A DNA stretch of 64,000 nucleotides from positions 40,256 through 104,255 of the forward strand of contig DLGT01000102.1 in assembly GCA_002482845.1 (NCBI GenBank), given 5' to 3'. Positions 51,386-60,730 of this stretch are shown piece after piece. The number at the start of each line of letters is the position of its first letter. The stretch's first letter is position 1. The notes under the pieces were generated by a model that made no database searches, had not been told where the DNA came from, and worked only from the letters and a program-made list of their open reading frames with translations. A program made the translations under genes and the position numbers. This DNA comes from Saprospiraceae bacterium UBA7687. GTDB taxonomy: Bacteria > Bacteroidota > Bacteroidia > Chitinophagales > Saprospiraceae.

Positions 51386-54124
51386 CTAAACAAGTTCTTT
51401 ATACTTCCCCTTACTTTTTCTAATATTTACAGCTACTACTTTGTATTCTGGGCACATGGCTTCACTATCATGCTCATCAGATGTAATATTATTCAGCATG
51501 ACTTCTGGGAAGTGAAATGTACTGCTTAAAACACCTGGTTTTACTTGATCCGTAATCCTTGCTTTGATGTCCACTTTTCCTCTTGGTGATTCTACACAGA
51601 CCATGTCGCCTTCTTGTATAAAATGTCGAGCCGCATCTTCGGGATTAATGAGAATGACGTCTTCTGTGAGAATATGGACATTTCGAGTCCGTCTAGTCAT
51701 TGTGCCACAATTATAGTGTTCGAGTTCTCTATTGGTAGTGATGATGTATGGATATTCTTTACTATGTTTTTGCAATTCACCACTTTCTTCCCAATCAAAG
51801 AAATGGAACTTACCTTTGCCATGTTTGAATGTCTCTGTGTGAAGGATTTTTGTGTCTGTACCATCTTCTTTTACAGGCCATTGTTTACCATTATGACCAA
51901 GGTTTTCCCAAGTGACACCTGCAAAGAATGGCACTATCTGAGAGATTTCCTGAAGCAGCAAATCTGGATCATAGGTGGTTTGGCTATAACCCATTACATT
52001 CATGATGTCAGATATAATTTGACCATCAGCTTTTGTTCCTGGTAGTGGCTCGACTACTTTTTGCACTTTTTGAATCCTTCGTTCGCCATTGGTATAAGTG
52101 CCACTTTTTTCTAAGAAGGACGCACCTGGCAATATCACCGTGGCATATTTTGCGGTTTCTGTCATGAAAAGTTCTTGTACCACTAAAAGTTCAAGATTCT
52201 CCATGGCTTTGATGACTTTTTGGGTGTTGGGGTCAGTCTGGACGACATCTTCCCCCATTAGCCACAATGCTTTTAGATCACCATTGATACTTGCATTAAA
52301 CATTTCCGGGATCTTGAGACCCTTTCCGAGTGGTATTTTAGTATTATAAAATGCTTCATATTTTTTATTTACTTCAGGGTCATAAGCATTTAAGTATCCA
52401 GCGCCTTGATGTGGTTGGCATCCCATATCAGCGGCTCCTTGTACGTTGTTCTGACCACGCAGAGGGTTGACACCCACGCCGAGTCTACCAATATTTCCTG
52501 TGATCATAGCTAGGTCAGATATCAGCATGACAGTATGTGTGCCTTGGGTATGTTCTGTCACACCTAGACCATGAAAAGACATGGCATTTGGTGCTTCTGC
52601 ATAGGCCAATGCTGCTTTGCGGACTAGGTTTTTGTCCACATCGGTGATTTGAGCAAGTTCATCCATATCTAGAGCTAGAATTTGCTCTTTGAATGATTGA
52701 TAACCTTCTGTTCTTTGTTCTATAAAACTACTATCTTCTTTCCCTTCAGAAATGATATAATACAGCATCATATTAAGTAGCGCCACATTAGTTCCTGGTT
52801 TTAGCGCTAAATGATAAGTGGCATATCTTGCTATTTCTGTTCTACGCGGATCAATGACGATCGTGGTCTTGCCTTTCATGGCAAATTGTTTGAGCTTGGC
52901 ACCTGTGACAGGATGACCATCTGTAGGATTAGCCCCGATGACCATGATACAGTTGGTATATTTGAGATCTTCTATAGAATTCGTAGCAGCACCCGTACCA
53001 AAAGTTCGCTGCATACCAAGTGCCGTAGGAGAATGGCATACTCTTGCGCAACAATCTATATTATTAGTACCAATGACTGCTCTAATGAATTTTTGCATCA
53101 GATAATTCTCTTCGTTGGTACATCTAGCTGACGAAATCCCTGCTATTGCATCAGGTCCATGTTCATTTTTTATACGTAAAAGGCTATCTGCAATAAATGC
53201 ATAAGCTTCATCCCATGTGGCTGGAGTTAATACACCATCTTTTCTAATTAATGGCGTAGTGATTCTGTCAGGATGGTTATAAAATGAAAACGCAAATCTG
53301 CCTTTAAGGCAAGTGTGACCTTGGTTTACTTCTGCATCATATGGAGCTCGTATTGATTTTACTCTATCATTCACTACGGAAACTTCGAGATTGCAGCCTA
53401 CGCCACAATAGGTGCAAACTGTTCTTACTTTTTTGTCGACTGCGACAGACTTGGATTCGAATACATCCGAAATGGCTGATGTAGGGCAAGCTTGTGCACA
53501 TGCACCACAAGAGACGCAATCTGATTCAAAAAAGCTAGTATCATTTCCTTTAATAATCTTAGCATCAAATCCTCTACCCGACATGCTCAATACCATTTCT
53601 CCTTGTACTTCATCACATGCGCGTACACATCGATAGCAATTTATGCATTTAGAAAGATCCATAGTCATGTATGGATGACTTAGATCTTTAGAACGGTCAA
53701 GGTGGTTTTTGCCTTGTGGATATCTCACATCTCGTATGCCGACTCGAGCAGCTACGGTTTGTAACTCACAATTATTGTTGACTTCGCAAGTAAGGCAGTC
53801 GAGTGGGTGATCAGTAAGTACAAGTTCAATGATATTTTTACGTAGTTTTTTGATTTTATCACTATCTGTATATATATAACTTCCTGGTATCACAGGAGTA
53901 TGGCATGAAGCTTGGGTTTTAAGCGGTCCGTCTTCAGTTAGTCCCACTTCTACGCTACATACCCTACATGATCCGAAAGGCTCTAGATTGGACACATCGC
54001 ATAAGGTAGGGATGGCATCTTTTGATTTATGCCTTTTTATAAATGAAAGTATGGTTTCGCCCGGCTGAAAGTCATGTGGATGACCATTAATATAGGCAAT
54101 TGTTGAAATCTTATTGTAGGTCAT
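51386..54124 (-). CDS. fdhF: Formate dehydrogenase alpha subunit, NuoG-like N-terminus, Cys type
   Basis: 912 residues. A [2Fe-2S] domain (C42, C53, C56, C74) precedes a His-Cys3 cluster (H106, C110, C113, C119) and two [4Fe-4S] ferredoxin clusters (C160-C170 and C203-C213). The molybdopterin oxidoreductase domain carries its own [4Fe-4S] cluster (C237, C240, C244, C272). The active-site segment C-C-A-R-V-C363-H364 has Cys where E. coli FdhF has selenocysteine. It would oxidise formate to CO2, or reduce CO2. Beta/gamma or NADH-binding subunits and fdhD are not adjacent, so the electron partner is unknown. Confidence 0.9.
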   Translation of the reverse strand: MTYNKISTIAYINGHPHDFQPGETILSFIKRHKSKDAIPTLCDVSNLEPFGSCRVCSVEVGLTEDGPLKTQASCHTPVIPGSYIYTDSDKIKKLRKNIIELVLTDHPLDCLTCEVNNNCELQTVAARVGIRDVRYPQGKNHLDRSKDLSHPYMTMDLSKCINCYRCVRACDEVQGEMVLSMSGRGFDAKIIKGNDTSFFESDCVSCGACAQACPTSAISDVFESKSVAVDKKVRTVCTYCGVGCNLEVSVVNDRVKSIRAPYDAEVNQGHTCLKGRFAFSFYNHPDRITTPLIRKDGVLTPATWDEAYAFIADSLLRIKNEHGPDAIAGISSARCTNEENYLMQKFIRAVIGTNNIDCCARVCHSPTALGMQRTFGTGAATNSIEDLKYTNCIMVIGANPTDGHPVTGAKLKQFAMKGKTTIVIDPRRTEIARYATYHLALKPGTNVALLNMMLYYIISEGKEDSSFIEQRTEGYQSFKEQILALDMDELAQITDVDKNLVRKAALAYAEAPNAMSFHGLGVTEHTQGTHTVMLISDLAMITGNIGRLGVGVNPLRGQNNVQGAADMGCQPHQGAGYLNAYDPEVNKKYEAFYNTKIPLGKGLKIPEMFNASINGDLKALWLMGEDVVQTDPNTQKVIKAMENLELLVVQELFMTETAKYATVILPGASFLEKSGTYTNGERRIQKVQKVVEPLPGTKADGQIISDIMNVMGYSQTTYDPDLLLQEISQIVPFFAGVTWENLGHNGKQWPVKEDGTDTKILHTETFKHGKGKFHFFDWEESGELQKHSKEYPYIITTNRELEHYNCGTMTRRTRNVHILTEDVILINPEDAARHFIQEGDMVCVESPRGKVDIKARITDQVKPGVLSSTFHFPEVMLNNITSDEHDSEAMCPEYKVVAVNIRKSKGKYKELV

Positions 54125-54285
54125 GTGGCTATGATTAACAAGTAAAGTATAAAATTAACTGAAAAAAATATAATGGGCACAAATTTGTGCAGGAAATTTT
54201 TTAAAATCTGGCCTTAAGTAAGAATTTTTGAATTTAGTGGTTTCCTGTTTTCAATTTTTAAAACGTGAAATAATTTGTTAGAATG

Positions 54286-54298
54286 TTGATAATCAACG
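54286..54298. repeat. Third copy of TTGATAATCAACG
   Basis: The 13-mer is identical to 7466-7478 and to the complement of 7506-7518. Here it is part of the near-palindrome GTTGATAATCAACG, in the region between divergent fdhF and acpP, about 63 bases upstream of the acpP -33 element. Confidence 0.5.
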
Positions 54299-54348
54299 AT
54301 ATAAGATATATGTACAAAAAGTATAATATCAAAATATTTTGTTAAATA

Positions 54349-54380
54349 TTTGTTTATCCGATACCTAATGACTTATTTTG
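54349..54380 (+). promoter_or_regulatory. Promoter of acpP
   Basis: TTTG (54349-54352), a 20-bp spacer, then TTATTTTG (54373-54380), one mismatch from TAnnTTTG. The ATG follows at 54408. Confidence 0.65.
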
Positions 54381-54407
54381 CGTCTTCATAGCAAACAATA
54401 AGTTAAA

Positions 54408-54644
54408 ATGTCACAAATTGCAGAGAAAGTAAGAAAAATCATCATCGACAAATTAGGTGTAGATGAGTCAGAAGTAACTAATGAAGCGAGCTTCACAAAT
54501 GATCTAGGTGCAGATTCTTTGGATACTGTAGAATTGATCATGGAGTTCGAAAAAGAGTTTGACGTATCTATTCCTGATGATCAAGCTGAGAAAATCCAAA
54601 CAGTGGGTCAAGCAATTGACTTTCTAGAGGCTAGTAAGGCATAA
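54408..54644 (+). CDS. acpP: Acyl carrier protein
   Basis: 78 residues, acidic. It carries growing fatty acids on a phosphopantetheine attached to S37 in G-A-D-S37-L-D-T. The four-helix pattern and length are standard. A terminator follows directly, so it is made partly on its own transcript ahead of fabF. Confidence 0.97.
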   Translation: MSQIAEKVRKIIIDKLGVDESEVTNEASFTNDLGADSLDTVELIMEFEKEFDVSIPDDQAEKIQTVGQAIDFLEASKA

Positions 54645-54666
54645 GATTATTTTTCGAAAGTATAGG

Positions 54667-54703
54667 AATCCACAAAAGCTATTGTTTTTGTGGATTTTTT
54701 TTT
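54667..54703 (+). terminator. Rho-independent terminator after acpP
   Basis: AATCCACAAAA (54667-54677) pairs with TTTTGTGGATT (54686-54696), followed by a run of T to 54703. It separates acpP from fabF. Confidence 0.88.
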
Positions 54704-54852
54704 ATTCAAATAATAGTAGATGGTGAAACGTTAAGATTTTAAATGACACATTTTCAATGTCTTAAAATCAGTAATTTTATCTGTGTATTAGTTTTTGGGA
54801 TAATTCTATTTAGTCTTTTAACAAAATAGTAGAGATATAGGTATTATATTTT

Positions 54853-54860
54853 TACTTTTG
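54853..54860 (+). promoter_or_regulatory. -7 element (TACTTTTG) of fabF
   Basis: TACTTTTG fits TAnnTTTG and lies 43 bases before the fabF ATG. This fits with the terminator after acpP: fabF-rnc has its own promoter. Confidence 0.6.
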
Positions 54861-54903
54861 CATGAAATTGTAGAATTTTGACCCTAATTTTTAAGTTATT
54901 TTT

Positions 54904-56151
54904 ATGAGACGAGTTGTTATAACAGGTATAGGTGCTCTTACACCCATTGGCAATACCTACCAAGAATATATAAATGGACTTAGAAGTGGTATAAGTGGCG
55001 CAGGCCCTATCACACGATTTGACGCATCACAATTTAAAGTTAAATTCGCTTGTGAGCTAAAAAACTTTGACGTTGAGAAATTTATTCCTCGCAAAGATGC
55101 TAGAAGATTAGACCCATTTGCCCAATATGCCTTAGTTGTTGCCGATGAAGCTATGCAAATGTCTGGCCTTGATCTTAATACCATAGACCTTGATAGGGCA
55201 GGTGTAGTTTGGGGAAGTGGTATAGGTGGTTTTGAAACCATAGAACATGATATAACAGAAGCAGCACTTTGGAATGGAGAACCTAGGTATAGTCCATTTC
55301 TAATACCAAAATTAATCGCAGATATTGCTCCCGGACATATTTCAATCAAATATGGTTTCCGTGGCATAAATTATGCAACCGTTTCAGCATGTGCATCTTC
55401 TACACACTCAGTAATAGCATCATTTGATTATATACGCATGGGTAGAGCTGACATTATGATCACGGGTGGGTCAGAAGCAGCCATTACAAAAGCAAGTGTA
55501 GGTGGTTTTGCATCTATGAAAGCCATGTCTGAAAGAAACGACAGTCCAGAGACAGCTAGTAGACCATTTGACAAAGATCGTGATGGGTTTGTACTTGGCG
55601 AAGGAGCAGGTGCATTGATTCTGGAAGAGTTAGAACATGCTAAAAAACGAGGAGCAACAATTTATGGTGAAGTTGTAGGCGCAGGAATGACAGCAGATGC
55701 TTACCATATGACGGCGCCACATCCAGAAGGTATCGGTGCTCGTAATGTTATGAATCTTGCACTGAAAGATGCAGGACTTAATCCATCTGATGTAGATTAT
55801 GTGAATGTTCACGGTACTTCTACACCTTTGGGAGATGTGGCAGAGACGAAAGCCATTTTAGCAGTTTTTGGAGAGTCAGCATATGATCTGAATATAAGTA
55901 GTACAAAATCCATGACGGGGCATTTGCTTGGTGGTGCAGGTGCTATCGAAGCAATAGCAGGCGTAATTGCGATTAATGAAGGATTTATCCCTCCTACGAT
56001 TAATCATTTTACAAATGATCCTGATTTTGATCCTAAATTAAATTTTACTTTCAATTCAGCTCAGGAAAGGAAACCTGATGTGATTCTTAGCAATACTTTT
56101 GGATTTGGAGGTCATAATGCTTCAGTTATCATTAAAAGATTCAATGGTTAA
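54904..56151 (+). CDS. fabF: Beta-ketoacyl-ACP synthase II
   Basis: 415 residues. It elongates acyl-ACP with malonyl-ACP in fatty acid synthesis. The catalytic triad is Cys163 (S-A-C-A-S-S), His303 (N-V-H-G-T-S-T) and His340 (G-H-L-L-G-G-A-G), all intact. Length is usual for FabF. rnc starts 2 bp after its stop. The acpP-fabF-rnc order is typical of Bacteroidota. Confidence 0.97.
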   Translation: MRRVVITGIGALTPIGNTYQEYINGLRSGISGAGPITRFDASQFKVKFACELKNFDVEKFIPRKDARRLDPFAQYALVVADEAMQMSGLDLNTIDLDRAGVVWGSGIGGFETIEHDITEAALWNGEPRYSPFLIPKLIADIAPGHISIKYGFRGINYATVSACASSTHSVIASFDYIRMGRADIMITGGSEAAITKASVGGFASMKAMSERNDSPETASRPFDKDRDGFVLGEGAGALILEELEHAKKRGATIYGEVVGAGMTADAYHMTAPHPEGIGARNVMNLALKDAGLNPSDVDYVNVHGTSTPLGDVAETKAILAVFGESAYDLNISSTKSMTGHLLGGAGAIEAIAGVIAINEGFIPPTINHFTNDPDFDPKLNFTFNSAQERKPDVILSNTFGFGGHNASVIIKRFNG

Positions 56152-56153
56152 TT

Positions 56154-56873
56154 TTGGATACAATACGTCGTTTTTATAATTATTATATCTCAGAAGACAA
56201 AGAGCTCACTAGGAGACTTAAACAGATATTAGGATTTACACCTGCAAGATTAAATCTGTTTAAGACGGCGTTTTATCACAAATCCATGACGAATGAAACA
56301 CCCGGAAAAGCTACAAACGAACGATTAGAATATTTAGGTGATGCCATTTTATCGACCATCGTAGCGGAATATTTGTTTAAAAAATACCCAAATAAAGACG
56401 AAGGTTTTCTCACCAAAATGAGATCAAAAATCGTCAAAAGACAGACGCTCAATGAGATAGCTGACAATATGGGGCTCGATGTGATTTTGTCAGATTATAG
56501 TCTAGGTAAAATGAGTAGCTCCATGCTTGGAAATGCATTAGAAGCACTCGTCGGGGCGATTTATATTGAATTTGGTTATGACAAAACAAAGGATTACATC
56601 ATCAAAAATATTTTGATGCGCTACCTGAATATGACTGAACTCGAGACAAAAGACGATAACCATAAATCCCAACTTCTAGAATGGTGCCAGAAAAATGGCA
56701 AAGAAATAAACTTTACAACGCTTGCTAAGTTTAAGTTGGACAAAAGAGATTGTTTTAAAGTGGCAGTCGTCATAGATGGTGTAGAAATGGCCACTTCAGA
56801 AGACTTTAATAAAAAATCAGCAGAGCAAGCAGCGGCTAGTAAAGTCATGCAAAAACTAAATATCGCAGAATAA
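56154..56873 (+). CDS. rnc: Ribonuclease III
   Basis: 239 residues. It cleaves double-stranded RNA, including rRNA precursors. The signature N-E56-R-L-E-Y-L-G-D63-A-I-L and the second acidic site E-A-L-V-G-A-I-Y-I-E make up the catalytic domain (about 20-150). A double-stranded RNA-binding domain (about 165-237, ending A-E-Q-A-A-A-S-K-V-M) follows. The start is TTG at 56154, 2 bp after fabF; an out-of-frame ATG nearby cannot serve, and the N-terminus aligns with other Bacteroidota RNase III. Confidence 0.95.
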   Translation: MDTIRRFYNYYISEDKELTRRLKQILGFTPARLNLFKTAFYHKSMTNETPGKATNERLEYLGDAILSTIVAEYLFKKYPNKDEGFLTKMRSKIVKRQTLNEIADNMGLDVILSDYSLGKMSSSMLGNALEALVGAIYIEFGYDKTKDYIIKNILMRYLNMTELETKDDNHKSQLLEWCQKNGKEINFTTLAKFKLDKRDCFKVAVVIDGVEMATSEDFNKKSAEQAAASKVMQKLNIAE

Positions 56874-56892
56874 ATTTTAGATAAACCATTCC

Positions 56893-58110
56893 ATGGATTC
56901 ATTAACTCAGATTGTTTTAGGAGCCGCAGTGGCTGAGGCTGCTTTGGGAAAAAAGATTGGAAATCGAGCGATGGTCTGGGGCGCAATAGCTGGTACAATT
57001 CCTGATTTGGATGTATTGGCAAATGGGTTTATGACTCCTATAGATGCTTTAGCTTTTCATCGAGGCATCACTCATTCGTTTTTATTTGAAATTATAGCTG
57101 CCTTACTCCTTGGTTGGGGTGTTTTTAAAATGTATCAATCACCACGACATAAATGGTTTGGCATCGTAGGTTGGAGTATACTGTCGGCTGCAATTGGGAT
57201 CAGTATTTTATTTTTGGGAGATTTTGGTTTGATGAAAACAGTTATTGGGTTGCTATTTTTAGCTGGAAGTGGTTTATTGATTTATAAAAGATACAATCGC
57301 ACATCTTACACTACACCAAAAGCTAGTATCATGCAGTGGCAATGGATGTTTTTTCTATCACTCATTACACATCCGATTTTAGATTGTTTTACAACTTATG
57401 GAACTCAGATACTTCTACCTTTTTCAGATCAAAGGGTAGCTTTTAACAATATAGCAGTGGCTGATCCAGCTTATACAGTTCCATTTTTGATTTGTCTATT
57501 GATAGCCATGTTTTTAGCCCGCACCAATCCCAATAGATCTAGATGGAATAACGCTGGATTGATTATCAGTAGTTTATACATGATTTTTACACTATACAAT
57601 AAGACAAGAATAAATACAATATTTGAAAATTCATTGCGCCAAGAACATATAGTTTACAGTAGGTACATGACTACGCCTAGTATTTTGAATAATATTTTGT
57701 GGAGTGGTATCGCAGAAACGGATAGTGCTTTTTATTTCGGTCAATACTCTTTTTTTGATAAACAAAAGACGTTTAAGCTGATGAAAAGAGACAAAAATAA
57801 TCCTGAATTTGCCACAGCATTAGAAGAAGATCCTACGTTAAAAACATTAAGATGGTTTAGTGATGACTATTTTGCTATAGAACGCAAAAGCGGTGATAGC
57901 ATTCAATATTATGATTTGAGATTCGGTACTTTCAGGGTCAAACCTTCAGATCCTGATAATTTTGTATTCAAATTTATTCTTCAAGAAAATCCAGTAGGCA
58001 AATTTACATTATTAGGTCAAGATGACGGACCAAGAGACGCAAACATGGGTGAAGTTTTCAAAATGTTGTGGAATAGAATCTTAGGAAATGTGGAAGAAGA
58101 ATTTAAATGA
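56893..58110 (+). CDS. YdjM-like membrane-bound metal-dependent hydrolase family protein
   Basis: 405 residues. The N-terminal D-S-L-T-Q-I-V-L-G-A-A-V-A-E-A segment, G-T-I-P-D-L-D, H56-R-G-I-T60-H61-S and the T-H-P-I-L-D-C-F-T-T-Y-G motif match the YdjM/LexA-regulated membrane protein family. His and Asp residues sit at the membrane face, with about five helices. The C-terminal 170 residues form a soluble domain common in the Bacteroidota form. Hydrolase activity is assigned by family name, not shown. It starts 19 bp after rnc and may be its co-transcript. Confidence 0.88.
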   Translation: MDSLTQIVLGAAVAEAALGKKIGNRAMVWGAIAGTIPDLDVLANGFMTPIDALAFHRGITHSFLFEIIAALLLGWGVFKMYQSPRHKWFGIVGWSILSAAIGISILFLGDFGLMKTVIGLLFLAGSGLLIYKRYNRTSYTTPKASIMQWQWMFFLSLITHPILDCFTTYGTQILLPFSDQRVAFNNIAVADPAYTVPFLICLLIAMFLARTNPNRSRWNNAGLIISSLYMIFTLYNKTRINTIFENSLRQEHIVYSRYMTTPSILNNILWSGIAETDSAFYFGQYSFFDKQKTFKLMKRDKNNPEFATALEEDPTLKTLRWFSDDYFAIERKSGDSIQYYDLRFGTFRVKPSDPDNFVFKFILQENPVGKFTLLGQDDGPRDANMGEVFKMLWNRILGNVEEEFK

Positions 58111-58265
58111 TATGTCTTGGGCTTACCTTTAGGACGTAATACATTATAAAAAATAATATATTATATACATTGAAATTTATTATCGAATAAGAATATGGAT
58201 TGATTAATTTTGCATCATAATTCGATACATCGTATAGATTTGTGTAACCTAGTCAATACCACATC

Positions 58266-58904
58266 ATGCAATTTTTTAAATCCGCTCTTTTTGTCTTTCT
58301 AATAAACGTTGTATTTTGTACAAGCCCAATCCTAGGCCAATCAAATGTAATTGAGACAAGAGAAGCTTTCGCCATTGAGCCAAATGACAACGAATCAGTT
58401 TTGTACAAAGAAGTTTCTTTAAGTTGGGAAGATTTTTCTATATTAAATGTGTTTCAAGTTCAGCTAGCAGAAAATAAAGATTTTGAAGGCGTAATTTTAG
58501 ATACCTTAGTAAATGGAAATTATTTTTTTACCAACATACTAGAAAATCATAAAGAATATTTTTGGAGAGTTCGTGATGCTAGTCCTGAATGTGATCCTTA
58601 CACTTTTGAAGATTATCATTTTTTTAAAACTACCAATATCGTCATTGATAACGAAAATGAAAATACGGCCATAAAGATATTCCCGACACACATTAATGGC
58701 AAAGAAGTTATTTATTTTGATAACCCAGATTACTTAGAATTTGATATTAGCATCGTAAGCTTAACTTCAAAATCACAGTACCGTCACAAGTGTTCTTCCG
58801 ATAGAAAAGGAATTACGACGGAATCATGGCCAAGAGGTGCATACCAAGTTACCATTTCATCCCCAAATAATTTTACCCAAACTAGGGATATCGTATTATA
58901 TTAA
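58266..58904 (+). CDS. Secreted protein with fibronectin-like domain, degenerate T9SS tail
   Basis: 212 residues with a signal peptide (1-24, SPILGQS). A fibronectin III-like segment (about 40-120: V-S-L-S-W-E-D-F ... Y-F-W-R-V-R-D) is followed by a tail of about 75 residues (I-K-I-F-P-T ... G-A-Y-Q-V-T-I). This resembles a T9SS type A sorting domain but lacks the usual end (K-I-V-K/R), so secretion by T9SS is uncertain. A -7 element (TAATTTTG, 58205-58212) lies upstream. Function unknown. Confidence 0.7.
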   Translation: MQFFKSALFVFLINVVFCTSPILGQSNVIETREAFAIEPNDNESVLYKEVSLSWEDFSILNVFQVQLAENKDFEGVILDTLVNGNYFFTNILENHKEYFWRVRDASPECDPYTFEDYHFFKTTNIVIDNENENTAIKIFPTHINGKEVIYFDNPDYLEFDISIVSLTSKSQYRHKCSSDRKGITTESWPRGAYQVTISSPNNFTQTRDIVLY

Positions 58905-58907
58905 TCT

Positions 58908-59405
58908 ATGGATGAATTAATAGATCAATGGAAAGTCCAATCTAAGGAACAAAAGGATGAAAATAATCGCTTCCTTAAAAATGTGTGGACAATACCCAAA
59001 GCTGAATTCTTGCCTAAGCTACAGGAAACCCACCAAGAAGCTTTTCAAAAAATAGATTGTTTATCATGCGCCAATTGTTGTAAAACGACGCCTGCTATTA
59101 TTACGAAAGGTGATGCATCTCGTATAGCAAAACATATGAACATCGCACCCAAACAGTTTATCCGCCAGTATGTAATAGAGGATATCAATGGTGACATGAT
59201 GTTGAATGGTGTACCGTGTCGGTTTTTGAATGAAGATAATAGTTGTAGTATCTATGACGTCAGACCAGAAGCTTGTCGAAGATATCCACATACAGATGAA
59301 GCAGAATATCCAAATAGGACATCGCTCAATCTCGCTAATACTATTGTGTGTCCAGCTGCATATTACGTAGTGGAGCGGTTAAAAACTCAATTTCCCACGA
59401 TATGA
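58908..59405 (+). CDS. YkgJ family cysteine-cluster protein
   Basis: 165 residues. The C-L-S-C-A-N-C-C-K-T pattern (about 51-60), then C-R-F-L-N-E-D-N-S-C-S-I-Y-D-V-R-P-E-A-C-R-R-Y-P, identify the YkgJ/CxxCxxCC family, which probably holds a zinc or iron-sulfur site. Biochemical role unknown. It starts 3 bp after the fibronectin-like gene, and its stop codon overlaps the next ATG (ATGA), so it is translationally coupled to the carbonic anhydrase-like gene. Confidence 0.88.
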   Translation: MDELIDQWKVQSKEQKDENNRFLKNVWTIPKAEFLPKLQETHQEAFQKIDCLSCANCCKTTPAIITKGDASRIAKHMNIAPKQFIRQYVIEDINGDMMLNGVPCRFLNEDNSCSIYDVRPEACRRYPHTDEAEYPNRTSLNLANTIVCPAAYYVVERLKTQFPTI

Positions 59406-59992
59406 TTTACGAGTTTAATGGTTTTATACCTGTGGTGGATGAATCATCGTTTGTCCATCCACAAGCTTGCGTAACTGGCAATGTCATTATCGGCAAAAAT
59501 GTATACATTGGTCCTGGGGCTGCCATCCGAGGTGATTGGGGAGAGATCATTATAGAAGACGGTTGTAATGTACAAGAGAACTGCACGATCCATATGTTTC
59601 CAGGTAAGTCGACCATTCTTAGAGCTTCGGCCCACATAGGACATGGTGCCATCATCCATGGCGCCGAAATAGGTAGGAATGTCATGGTAGGTATGAATAG
59701 TGTCATTATGGATGAAGTGGTCATCGGTGATGAATGTATCATAGGTGCATTGACCTTTGTAAAAGCTGGCGAAAATTTCCCATCAAGAAGTCTCATTGTA
59801 GGTAATCCTGCCAGAGTTATAAGACAAGTAAGCGACGAAATGATCGCATGGAAAACGGAAGGGACAAAACTATATCAACAATTACCATCTGACTGTCACC
59901 AGACTCTAAAGCCCTGCGAGCCACTTAGATCTGTTCCATCTGAACGTCCGAAACAACCTATCCTTTATAATTTTTTTAAGAAGCATAACTGA
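59402..59992 (+). CDS. Gamma-carbonic anhydrase family protein (PaaY/YrdA-like)
   Basis: 196 residues from the ATG at 59402; the longer frame from 59348 overlaps the upstream gene and is rejected. A left-handed beta-helix of hexapeptide repeats contains the zinc ligands H64, H81 and H86 (I-H-M, G-H-G-A-I-I-H-G). The opening Y-E-F-x-G-x-x-P-V-V-D and G-D-W-G are family typical. It may hydrate CO2 or hydrolyse a thioester, as PaaY does. It is coupled to the YkgJ-like gene by an ATGA overlap. Confidence 0.92.
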   Translation: MIYEFNGFIPVVDESSFVHPQACVTGNVIIGKNVYIGPGAAIRGDWGEIIIEDGCNVQENCTIHMFPGKSTILRASAHIGHGAIIHGAEIGRNVMVGMNSVIMDEVVIGDECIIGALTFVKAGENFPSRSLIVGNPARVIRQVSDEMIAWKTEGTKLYQQLPSDCHQTLKPCEPLRSVPSERPKQPILYNFFKKHN

Positions 59993-60164
59993 AATTGATT
60001 AGAAATTTTAAGTTTTAGTCGGTCTTGGATATAACGGTTTTCAATGTAAAGTATATCTCCTTCAGCTAAGGCCAATACCTTCATTTAAATATCCTATGAT
60101 GACAAGTTTTTTAAATAGACCAATGTTTTATCTGCCCATTTAACTACCTATTCAGTAAATTTTG

Positions 60165-60172
60165 TAATTTTG
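60165..60172 (+). promoter_or_regulatory. -7 element (TAATTTTG) of the 3-hydroxyanthranilate dioxygenase gene
   Basis: TAATTTTG fits TAnnTTTG and lies 19 bases before the ATG at 60192, after a 199-bp gap from the carbonic anhydrase-like gene. Confidence 0.5.
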
Positions 60173-60191
60173 TTTCACAAATCTAATTGTT

Positions 60192-60722
60192 ATGCCAATT
60201 GCCAGACCATTCAACCTTCAAAAATGGATAGACGAAAATCGTCATGAACTAAAACCACCCGTAGGTAATAGAAATCTTTACAAAGAAGCTGGAGATTATA
60301 TCGTCATGGTGGTTGCTGGTCCTAATGCTCGTAAAGATTATCATTATAATGAAACGGAAGAATTGTTTTATCAAATAGAAGGTGATATTGTAGTTCGTAT
60401 CCAAGAAGATGGCAAAGCTGTAGATATTCCCATAAAAGAAGGTGAAATGTTTCTGCTTCCCGCACGAGTTCCACATTCGCCCATGAGATCTGAAGGTTCC
60501 ATTGGATTGGTCATTGAGTTAAAAAGAACAGGTGAAGAACGAGATGGTTTACTTTGGTTTTGTGATCATTGCAATACCAAACTCCATGAATCTTATTTCC
60601 ATTTAGACAATATTGAAAAGGATTTTCTACCTAGGTTTAAGGAATATTATACGACAGAAGATATGCGAACTTGCCCCAATTGTGGCAATGTCATGGAAGC
60701 GGACAAAAGATTCATAGGATAA
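60192..60722 (+). CDS. nbaC: 3-hydroxyanthranilate 3,4-dioxygenase
   Basis: 176 residues, the length of the bacterial enzyme. It opens the ring of 3-hydroxyanthranilate to give the precursor of quinolinate for NAD synthesis, or a catabolic intermediate. Iron ligands H51, E57 and H95 fall at the same numbers as in the Ralstonia enzyme as I recall it, with substrate residues R47 and R99. The second, rubredoxin-like metal site (C124, C127, C161, C164) is intact. lpxH starts 8 bp downstream. No other kynurenine pathway gene is in the window. Confidence 0.94.
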   Translation: MPIARPFNLQKWIDENRHELKPPVGNRNLYKEAGDYIVMVVAGPNARKDYHYNETEELFYQIEGDIVVRIQEDGKAVDIPIKEGEMFLLPARVPHSPMRSEGSIGLVIELKRTGEERDGLLWFCDHCNTKLHESYFHLDNIEKDFLPRFKEYYTTEDMRTCPNCGNVMEADKRFIG

Positions 60723-60730
60723 GCTCGATA

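Noticed and set aside
51614..52045. 143-codon frame antisense to formate dehydrogenase
   Set aside because: Shadow frame; the opposite strand encodes a complete conserved enzyme.
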